11,305 bases of DNA from Cellvibrionales bacterium UBA1963 (GTDB lineage: Bacteria; Pseudomonadota; Gammaproteobacteria; Pseudomonadales; UBA7434), in the NCBI GenBank assembly GCA_002336035.1, contig DDED01000163.1, forward strand, positions 1 through 11,305, read 5' to 3'. Positions 1-5,769 of the stretch are shown in pieces. The position numbers and the translations under genes were made by a program. Under the pieces are notes generated by a model that saw nothing but the letters and a program-made list of their open reading frames with translations, was not told the DNA's origin and did no database searches. Positions within the stretch are counted from its first letter, which is position 1. Every line of letters starts with the position of its first letter.

Positions 1-404
1 TTGATCGATATCGATCATATATTCGGTTTTTTAGTGCTGGGATTGTCGCGGTAAGCGCAACCGGGATTAGTTTATTGATTTTTAGTGACCAATATTTAGT
101 GTTGTTAATGGCTGGTTTGTTAATAGGTTTTGGCGGAGGAGGGATGCTGCCAATGCACCCCATTCTCAATAGTTGCTATTTTGATTCTGCCAACATAGGT
201 CGAGTCATTGGTGGCCAGATGCCATTGTTTCTACCGTTCGGTTTAGTGGGTGCCCCATTGGCAGGTTGGAGTTACAACCATTTTGGTAATTACTCTGCAG
301 TCTTTTATGCAGTTACACTCCTAACGTTGTCTGTTATGGTGTTATTCTTGCTATTACCGAAACCAACAGTGATGACTGCTGAACAGATTTCGTCGGCCCA
401 TTAG
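1..404 (+). CDS. MFS transporter, C-terminal fragment (5' end outside window)
   Basis: The reading frame is open from base 3 to the TAG at 402-404, giving 133 visible residues; the gene starts before the window, so the in-frame TTG at 75 is not its real start. The visible part begins with Asp-Arg-Tyr-Arg-Ser, which fits the charged cytoplasmic loop before a helix in the second half of major facilitator proteins. About four hydrophobic helices follow: residues 9-27, 31-55 (with a GFGGGG run), 72-90 and 97-118. A short polar tail ends the protein. The glycine-rich helix and the later IGRVIGG and GAPLAGW segments resemble oxalate/formate- and monocarboxylate-type MFS members, but the substrate cannot be told. 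It probably sits in the inner membrane and could import the compound handled by the neighbouring monooxygenase. Its last 4 nt overlap the convergent monooxygenase gene. Confidence 0.8.
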   Translation, partial: DRYRSYIRFFSAGIVAVSATGISLLIFSDQYLVLLMAGLLIGFGGGGMLPMHPILNSCYFDSANIGRVIGGQMPLFLPFGLVGAPLAGWSYNHFGNYSAVFYAVTLLTLSVMVLFLLLPKPTVMTAEQISSAH

Positions 405-2338
405 TCCAATGTAAACTCACTGAGGTCTGGTTGTTTGGTCCACTGCCAGAAATCGATTAAGCGCCACGGCGAAGTCGTGACAACTTTGCCGCTTTTATTT
501 TTATACCAGTTATCCATTCCTTCGTGCGCCCAAACGGTTTTATCCGCAGCCTCAGTAAACTTTTGATAGTAAGCTTCGCTAGCTTCAGGTTTACACTCGA
601 TGCTCTTATGGCCATTTTCTAATAATGTTTTAAAGCATTCAAGAATATAACGAACTTGGCATTCAGAATAAAAAATTAAACTGCCACCGTGCCCTAAGTT
701 ATTTCCAGGGCCATAGACGCAGAAGAAGTTAGGAAAGTTTGGCGTAGTAATGCCTAAGTTTGTTTTGGGGTCGTCTTGCCATTGCTCATGCAGGTCAATG
801 CCGTTTTTCCCTGTGATTTTCATCGGCCATAAAAAGCGTGAAGCGTGAAATCCGGTCGCATAAACAATAATATCAACCTCAATAGCTGCGCCGGTTTCAT
901 CAACCACACCGCTTTCATTGACGGCGGTAACGCTATGAGTGACAAGGGTTACGTTTTCTCGTTTTAATGCGCCTAGCCAGCTACCATTGTCTTGTAAGGT
1001 GCGTTTACCCATTGGCGGATAAGTTGGCAATACTTTTTCTAATAGTTCAGCGTCATCACCACATTGTGCTTTTAAATAGTCAGTAAACATAATGCGGGTA
1101 AAATCATTGGCTTCACTGATCGCACGATCTTTGTGTTCCCAGTTCGGGTCAGTGAATAGCAGTTGATGAGTTTTGTCGGCCGTCATCCAAAAGTGCAAGA
1201 AACGATACCAGCGACCGTAGTACGGAAGATTTTTCAGCGACCATATCTTTCCTTCAGCGACCGTTTCATGGTAGCGATCGTTGGGGAACATCCAGTTAGG
1301 AGAGCGCTGATAAACGGTCACGTGACCGGCAGATTTTGCAATTTCAGGCACTAATTGAAACGCACTAGCGCCAGTGCCAATAACAGCCACTCGTTTACCT
1401 TTAAGGTCGAGATCCCAGTTCCATCGTGATGAATGAAAAGCTTTGCCTTTAAAGCTATTAATACCTTCTATATCAGGATACTTCTGACGATTTAATTGTC
1501 CAGCGCTGCTAATAACCGCATTGTACAATTCAGTAGTTTCTTTTCCATTTGCAGTGCGTAGAACAACCGACCAATGCGCGCTATCTGAAATGTATGTCGC
1601 AGAGATAACTTCCGTTTCGAACTGAATGTTTTTTTTCACATCGTATTTATCAGCGCAACGATCAAAGTAAGCTGCTAATTGAGGTTGTCGCGAATAATGT
1701 TCGGGCCAATCATGGTTAGGCTCAAATGAGTACGAGTAAAAGTGATTAGCAACATCAACGCGTGCCCCTGGGTAATTATTCTCCCACCAGGTACCTCCAA
1801 CCCCCGTATTTTTTTCAGCGATCGTATAGCTGACGCCAGCTTCATTGAGTCTTATACCCGCTAACACACCGGACTGGCCTGCACCGATCACTAATACTTT
1901 AAAATTTTTCTTATCATTATCATTGACGGGTTTGTTCCAGCTAAAAGTCCGCTCGTCCTTACCGTAGATACTGGTATCTTCAATCATCATGTCGATATAT
2001 TCTTCAGCAACGTCATCACCGACAATGAATTGCATCATTTTATGAATCACAGACTTCTCGGGTGCCTCTGGTAATGTGCAACCACGGTCTCGGTATTCAC
2101 AAATGATTTTGAGGGCTTGCTGGCGGATATCAGATTGATGTTCGGCGCTTAGAAAACCTTGTATCTCGCCCATAAAAGCCATGCCTGGTTTTATCTCTGC
2201 ATCCATTAAGCTAGCATCACCTGACATATGAATCATTGACATCATCAAGGCCGGTATGCTCGTGTGTTCTATGGCCGCAGCTATGGCTTCGTCATCTTGG
2301 GTAATTTTTTCTTCGCAAGGTGCGGTAAAGTCGGTCAT
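401..2338 (-). CDS. Type I Baeyer-Villiger flavin monooxygenase with N-terminal extension (HAPMO-like)
   Basis: This 645-residue protein is predicted to use FAD, NADPH and O2 to insert oxygen next to a ketone, giving an ester or lactone. What is seen: an FAD-binding Rossmann motif GAGQSG at 152-157; GGTWW at 181-185 and YPGARVD at 189-195; the Baeyer-Villiger fingerprint at 296-306 (Phe-x-Gly-x3-His-x3-Trp); a second dinucleotide motif GTGASA at 321-326; and QRSP at 344-347, whose Arg345 lies where the family's active-site arginine is expected. About 145 residues precede the FAD motif. Cyclohexanone-type enzymes lack such an extension, while 4-hydroxyacetophenone monooxygenase (about 640 residues) has one. 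The ATG start is preceded by a weak AAGAGA. It lies 159 bp downstream of the aldolase-family gene on the same strand, and its TAA lies inside the end of the convergent MFS gene. Family assignment is firm; the substrate (aryl, alicyclic or steroid-like ketone) is unknown. Confidence 0.93.
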   Translation of the reverse strand: MTDFTAPCEEKITQDDEAIAAAIEHTSIPALMMSMIHMSGDASLMDAEIKPGMAFMGEIQGFLSAEHQSDIRQQALKIICEYRDRGCTLPEAPEKSVIHKMMQFIVGDDVAEEYIDMMIEDTSIYGKDERTFSWNKPVNDNDKKNFKVLVIGAGQSGVLAGIRLNEAGVSYTIAEKNTGVGGTWWENNYPGARVDVANHFYSYSFEPNHDWPEHYSRQPQLAAYFDRCADKYDVKKNIQFETEVISATYISDSAHWSVVLRTANGKETTELYNAVISSAGQLNRQKYPDIEGINSFKGKAFHSSRWNWDLDLKGKRVAVIGTGASAFQLVPEIAKSAGHVTVYQRSPNWMFPNDRYHETVAEGKIWSLKNLPYYGRWYRFLHFWMTADKTHQLLFTDPNWEHKDRAISEANDFTRIMFTDYLKAQCGDDAELLEKVLPTYPPMGKRTLQDNGSWLGALKRENVTLVTHSVTAVNESGVVDETGAAIEVDIIVYATGFHASRFLWPMKITGKNGIDLHEQWQDDPKTNLGITTPNFPNFFCVYGPGNNLGHGGSLIFYSECQVRYILECFKTLLENGHKSIECKPEASEAYYQKFTEAADKTVWAHEGMDNWYKNKSGKVVTTSPWRLIDFWQWTKQPDLSEFTLD

Positions 2339-2387
2339 AAACGTCTCTTATTGTTGATCAGATAGTGGGAAAGTATGCATTGATAAG

Positions 2388-2416
2388 AAAATACTGCCTG
2401 TGGCTATTAAAGACAA
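2388..2416 (-). promoter_or_regulatory. Candidate sigma70 promoter for the Baeyer-Villiger monooxygenase
   Basis: Read on the minus strand, TTGTCT (2416-2411) is followed after exactly 17 bp by TATTTT (2393-2388). Each box matches four of six consensus bases. The predicted transcript would start about 40 nt before the ATG at 2338. This would let the monooxygenase be expressed separately from the upstream aldolase-family gene. It is seen by eye only. Confidence 0.35.
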
Positions 2417-2469
2417 GGAAGAGCGGGTTAATTCTTTGTACTCTTTTTAAAAATGAGCCATGATTTTGA

Positions 2470-2497
2470 TGGTTTGCTTAAAAAGGCTGCATAACCA
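2470..2497 (-). terminator. Weak imperfect hairpin right after the aldolase-family gene
   Basis: TGGTTTGC (2470-2477) and GCATAACCA (2489-2497) can pair with one bulged base around an 11-nt loop, immediately after the TAG at 2500-2498. The sequence after the hairpin is AT-rich but lacks a clean U tract, so it would be a leaky terminator or mRNA 3'-end hairpin at best. Its position between two same-strand genes suits attenuated read-through into the monooxygenase gene. Confidence 0.25.
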
Positions 2498-3313
2498 CTA
2501 ATCAAACATTTCAGGCTGTTCTGCAATAATGGTATTGTATAAAGGTTGAAAGCTAAACCAACCAGCCAGCTCGCTACCCACCGTGTCGTAGGTTGTTTTA
2601 GCGATGGCATCACCGATGATTTTAGGTTTGCCTGCAGCCTCAGCTAATAATTGTGCCTGACAAGATCTTTCCATAGTGAAATACCACCATGCGGCAGATT
2701 CGATTGATTCTCCAACGGTAATAAGGCCGTGATTTTGCAAAATACAAGCCTTATTTTGGCCTAAGGCCTTGGCTAAGGCTTCACCTTCGTCCATGTCGAG
2801 GACAACCCCGTTAAAATCTTCAAAGACAGAGTGGTCATTGAAAAAAGCACAGGCATCTTGTGAAATTGGGTCGAGAGGGCGGCCAAGCGCAGCCCAACTC
2901 TTTCCATAAATAGAGTGTGAGTGTGCGGCGGCGATAACATCGGGGCGTGCGCGGTGTATATGGCTGTGAATAGTGAAAGCAGCCCCATTTAAAAAGCCAT
3001 TCCCCTCAAGCACTTCACCGTCGTGGTTGACCAATAATAGTTCGGATAATTTGACTTGCTTAAAAGAAACCCCCATAGGATTGACCCAGAAACAGTCTGT
3101 ATTCTCAGGGTCTCTTACCGTTATATGACCGGCGGCACCCTCATCGAAGCCGAATTTACCAAACAGCCTTAGTGCTGCCGTTAAGCGTTGCTTACGATGT
3201 AAACGTTCATCCTCAATATTGCTCGCCTCGGCGGGGAGTATGGTGTTTTCACCAATATTCATTACCGTCTCATTGGCGATAGCTTGATCAAGCATTTGTT
3301 GTTTTTTATTCAT
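2498..3313 (-). CDS. Class II aldolase/adducin-family protein
   Basis: This 271-residue protein has the class II aldolase/adducin fold, whose enzymes bind a divalent metal and cleave or epimerise hydroxy-carbonyl compounds. What is seen: GHITVR at 62-67; an RARPD segment at 121-125; His131 and His133 in AAAHSHS; and His195 in QNHGLITVG. These three histidines match the metal ligands of fuculose-1-phosphate aldolase (His92, His94, His155). The residue matching that enzyme's catalytic Glu73 appears to be Ala112, which would argue against ordinary retro-aldol chemistry. The ATG start has a good ribosome binding site, AAGGCGG, three bases upstream. The protein is mostly soluble-looking, with no signal peptide. 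The gene precedes the Baeyer-Villiger monooxygenase on the same strand and diverges from the AraC-family gene. A role on a hydroxy-ketone or oxo-acid intermediate of the same route is inference. Confidence 0.87.
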   Translation of the reverse strand: MNKKQQMLDQAIANETVMNIGENTILPAEASNIEDERLHRKQRLTAALRLFGKFGFDEGAAGHITVRDPENTDCFWVNPMGVSFKQVKLSELLLVNHDGEVLEGNGFLNGAAFTIHSHIHRARPDVIAAAHSHSIYGKSWAALGRPLDPISQDACAFFNDHSVFEDFNGVVLDMDEGEALAKALGQNKACILQNHGLITVGESIESAAWWYFTMERSCQAQLLAEAAGKPKIIGDAIAKTTYDTVGSELAGWFSFQPLYNTIIAEQPEMFD

Positions 3314-3417
3314 GATCCGCCTTGATGTAAACCTGTGTCATAGTGCTTTTAATAAGGGGTGTTGATATTGGCTTGTTATGTTTTTTGGACTTAGTTATTT
3401 TTTTAATCGGGCAATAA

Positions 3418-3463
3418 ACTGGCTTAGCCTTTAAAACCAACTGAGCCGTAGAAAAAAGCCAGT
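3418..3463. repeat. Inverted repeat ACTGGCTT / AAGCCAGT, 30-nt spacing
   Basis: Two exact 8-bp complementary arms flank 30 nt, upstream of the aldolase-family gene. The related TAAGCCAGT occurs at 10230-10238 in front of the FadD3-like gene. The same 8-mer also appears inside the coding region near 9555, so chance is likely. It could be a stem in the leader transcript or a pair of half-sites. Confidence 0.25.
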
Positions 3464-3570
3464 GCGTTTGTCGCTCGTCAGCCATTAATGACGTACTTGG
3501 CAATACTTTTTGAGATTCATTAAGTGGTATTTATCAAGCAGTAAAGTTTGTATTCAAGTCAATCTTAACG

Positions 3571-3586
3571 ATGAAATGCATTTCAT
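3571..3586. promoter_or_regulatory. Perfect 16-bp palindrome, candidate operator
   Basis: ATGAAATGCATTTCAT equals its own reverse complement over all 16 bases, and the symmetry stops at the flanks. It lies 258 bp before the aldolase-family start and 303 bp before the AraC-family start. Its length and symmetry suit a homodimeric repressor (TetR- or GntR-like) rather than an AraC-family protein, which usually binds direct repeats. No such repressor gene lies in the window. Confidence 0.5.
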
Positions 3587-3714
3587 GCCAGCAAAAAAAA
3601 CAGTTGATCGATGATTGATGGGTGTCATTGGTGTATGGGTGGCTTAAATGCTTATGGTTAACGCCTCGATCTGAAGAAATAGCACGCTAATTTAGGCATT
3701 AGTATTGCAGATCT

Positions 3715-3731
3715 TTATACCATGCGTATAA
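3715..3731. promoter_or_regulatory. Spaced inverted repeat TTATAC-N5-GTATAA, candidate operator
   Basis: Six-base arms TTATAC (3715-3720) and GTATAA (3726-3731) are exact complements around CATGC. The outer bases fit the loose T-N11-A layout bound by LysR-type regulators, but AT-rich DNA gives such matches fairly often. It lies 158 bp before the AraC-family start. Confidence 0.3.
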
Positions 3732-3850
3732 GCTTGTTTTGTTCGGTCTTTAATGATGAGTAAAATAAACAGTGATTTATCGATTAAATATGCCGTTAAG
3801 GTCCGGTTATTGAGAGAACAACCGCGGTGGCTAAATGTGCTCCTTGTCTA

Positions 3851-3859
3851 TGGTATTAT
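3851..3859 (+). promoter_or_regulatory. Candidate extended -10 promoter for the AraC-family gene
   Basis: TGGTATTAT matches the extended -10 pattern TGnTATNAT; no good -35 lies 16-18 bp upstream, as is common for this promoter type and for activated promoters. Transcription would start near 3866, leaving a leader of only about 23 nt without a clear ribosome binding site. Confidence 0.35.
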
Positions 3860-3888
3860 GAAAATTAACCCAGTCCACGGCATTTCTG

Positions 3889-4902
3889 ATGAATAAATCA
3901 CTGACAGTTTTTAGCGGCACCTTGAACGCAGTTTTTTGTGCGGCCGAGCAATTTGGTGTGTCGCGACGTGATTTGTTAATAGCTGCCGATCTTGATGAAG
4001 CATTGCTTCGACAAGTGGATTATCGTTTTCCAGTTAAAGCCTTATTTGATGTCTACGCCTATGCGGAAAAAGCTACAAATAATCCTGATCTTGGGCTAAC
4101 GGTTGGTCGTATTAGCTTTTTGACGGGCCTGAATTTACAGCTTTACATGTGCAACATTTGTCAAGATGTCCGTGATTATCTTAATTTGATGCCCAGTTTT
4201 TTAAAGCTTAAGGGCGATATTGGTGAAATGCGGACTCGGAAGCACCGCGATTCAATTATTATCGAGTGGTTGCCGCTCGCTGATGGGCCAAAGCAACAAC
4301 GCCATTTAAGTGATGAGATGCTTGCTGTTACGGCATTGGTCTTTAATTCGTTATGCTTTGTCTCCATTCCCATTTTAGAGGCCCATTTTAGTTACCCTCG
4401 CCCAGCTGATATTACACGATTGCAAGCAACTTTTGGTCATCATTTGCGATTTGATCAGCCAACAAGTTGCCTTTATTTTGATCGTAAAATACTTAATTAT
4501 CCCCTCATTGAGCAGTTCTTTGGCGAGGGTTCGAGCGACATGCATCGATTTGACAATCTGTTTGATTCGCAAGACTCGACTGATATTTTTTTAGGTTCCT
4601 TGCGACGTTCTATCAGCCAATACTTGCCTGAAGGCGAGATTAACCTTGACCGTGTTGCCGCAGATCTTAATGTCTCCCGTCGAACACTGCAGCGACGATT
4701 AAGCGACAGAGGCACTCAATTTTCACAGGTATTACAAGGTGTGAGATTCCACCTAGCGGTTCGTTATCTAAGTGATAAACGCCTAGGGATGGCTGAAATT
4801 ACGCTTTTATTGGGTTATAGTGATCAGGCGACTTTTTCAAAAGCATTTAAGAGTTGGTACGGCGTATCGCCTAGTGAATACCGACTGAAGCCTAACGTAT
4901 AA
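3889..4902 (+). CDS. AraC-family transcriptional regulator
   Basis: This 337-residue cytoplasmic regulator has the arabinose-binding-like N-terminal domain common in catabolic AraC proteins (about residues 15-200) and a C-terminal double helix-turn-helix DNA-binding domain (about 235-333). The first helix-turn-helix lies around LDRVAADLNVSRRTLQRRLS (253-272). The second lies around ITLLLGYSDQATFSKAF (304-320), followed by the family signature ending in GVSPSEYR (325-332). The ATG at 3889 is the only reasonable start, since a TGA closes the frame at 3859, but no Shine-Dalgarno sequence is visible before it. It lies 15 nt upstream of the crotonase gene, so the two are probably co-transcribed, and it diverges from the aldolase/monooxygenase genes. 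Regulation of both sides in response to a catabolic substrate is a reasonable inference. Confidence 0.92.
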   Translation: MNKSLTVFSGTLNAVFCAAEQFGVSRRDLLIAADLDEALLRQVDYRFPVKALFDVYAYAEKATNNPDLGLTVGRISFLTGLNLQLYMCNICQDVRDYLNLMPSFLKLKGDIGEMRTRKHRDSIIIEWLPLADGPKQQRHLSDEMLAVTALVFNSLCFVSIPILEAHFSYPRPADITRLQATFGHHLRFDQPTSCLYFDRKILNYPLIEQFFGEGSSDMHRFDNLFDSQDSTDIFLGSLRRSISQYLPEGEINLDRVAADLNVSRRTLQRRLSDRGTQFSQVLQGVRFHLAVRYLSDKRLGMAEITLLLGYSDQATFSKAFKSWYGVSPSEYRLKPNV

Positions 4903-4917
4903 CCCTGCGAGACAACT

Positions 4918-5769
4918 ATGAATTTGCCTGAGTTACAAAACCTATCGGCGTTTAATGTGATGGTGGTCGATCATGTCGCTCACCTTGAACTTTGTCGACC
5001 TGATGATTTTAACACTATGAATCAAGATTTCTGGCTTGAGCTGCCTAAAATTATTTATGCTATTGATAACGCTTCTGTTGCGAGAGTCATTGTTTTATCG
5101 TCCACAGGTAAGCATTTCACCGCGGGAATGGACCTGTCGGTTTTCGCCAATGTCGAGGAGGCCGATGATGGCGAACCGGCTCGCAGTGCAGAAGCATTAC
5201 GACGTTGGATCTTACAATTACAAGCGGTATTTAATGCCTTAGAACAGTGCCGGTTACCCGTTTTAGCGGCCATTCAAGGCGGGTGTATTGGTGGTGGTGT
5301 TGATATGACGGCTGCCGTTGATTGTCGCTATTGCACAGAAGACAGTTTTTTTGTTATCAAAGAGACTCAGCTTGGCATCGTTGCTGACCTTGGAACATTG
5401 CAGCGATTGCCAAAATTAATGCCTGAAGGCTTAGTCCGTGAATTGGCTTATACCAGCCGAAAGATGATGGCTCAAGAGGCGCTACAGTCAGGGTTTGTTA
5501 ATGCGGTTTACCCTGATCAATCATCGATGATGACAGCCGTGATGGCGATCGCTCAGGTCATTGCCTCAAACTCACCGCTGACTGTTACGGGAACTAAAGA
5601 ACTTCTCAATTATGGGCGTAATCACGGGGTTGACGAAGGCTTACATTACACCGCGACTTGGCAAGCAGGCATGTTTCGCAACACTGATTTGATTGAGTCG
5701 ATGCACGCTAAGCAAGAGCAGCGAGATCCAGATTACCTAGCGATAGCATCTTTGGCATTTAAAATTTAG
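4918..5769 (+). CDS. Enoyl-CoA hydratase/isomerase family, delta3,5-delta2,4-dienoyl-CoA isomerase-like
   Basis: This 283-residue crotonase-fold protein should move double bonds in a dienoyl-CoA during beta-oxidation of unsaturated or ring-derived acids. What is seen: the oxyanion-hole segments HFTAGMD (66-72) and GGCIGGGVD (121-129), and three acids, Asp129, Glu149 and Asp157. Their spacing (20 and 8 residues) is the same as the catalytic Asp176, Glu196 and Asp204 of rat ECH1. The stretch from VADLGTLQRLPKL onward (155-167) and the later RKMMAQEAL (181-189) also resemble that enzyme; plain enoyl-CoA hydratases instead have two catalytic glutamates. There is no peroxisomal or signal sequence. 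The ATG follows the AraC-family stop by 15 nt with only a weak GCGAGA site, which suggests translational dependence on the upstream gene. Its 3' end overlaps the convergent glycosyltransferase by 11 nt. Confidence 0.88.
   Translation: MNLPELQNLSAFNVMVVDHVAHLELCRPDDFNTMNQDFWLELPKIIYAIDNASVARVIVLSSTGKHFTAGMDLSVFANVEEADDGEPARSAEALRRWILQLQAVFNALEQCRLPVLAAIQGGCIGGGVDMTAAVDCRYCTEDSFFVIKETQLGIVADLGTLQRLPKLMPEGLVRELAYTSRKMMAQEALQSGFVNAVYPDQSSMMTAVMAIAQVIASNSPLTVTGTKELLNYGRNHGVDEGLHYTATWQAGMFRNTDLIESMHAKQEQRDPDYLAIASLAFKI

Larger units (their letters stand above)
3314..3888. promoter_or_regulatory. 575-bp divergent intergenic control region
   Basis: This AT-rich stretch separates the aldolase-family gene (minus) from the AraC-family gene (plus) and must hold the promoters of both. 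Within it I see a perfect 16-bp palindrome (3571-3586), an inverted repeat with a 5-nt spacer (3715-3731), a pair of 8-bp inverted arms ACTGGCTT/AAGCCAGT (3418-3425 and 3456-3463) and an extended -10 element (3851-3859). A 65-codon minus-strand ORF inside it (3306-3503) has a low-complexity, lysine-rich translation and no family signature, so I do not call it a gene. I could not find a convincing minus-strand promoter by eye. Confidence 0.6.

Noticed and set aside
2..17. Perfect 16-bp palindrome TGATCGATATCGATCA at the window start
   Set aside because: It lies inside the MFS coding frame and consists of repeated GATC/ATCGAT units; a chance result of codon choice is the simpler reading.
3306..3503. 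65-codon minus-strand ORF upstream of the aldolase-family gene
   Set aside because: It overlaps the aldolase start by 8 nt, has no ribosome binding site or recognisable motif and a lysine-rich low-complexity translation; it looks like open intergenic sequence.
3858..3896. 12-codon ORF starting at ATG 3858 and overlapping the AraC-family start
   Set aside because: It has no ribosome binding site, and its ATG lies in the proposed -10 element, upstream of the expected transcript start.
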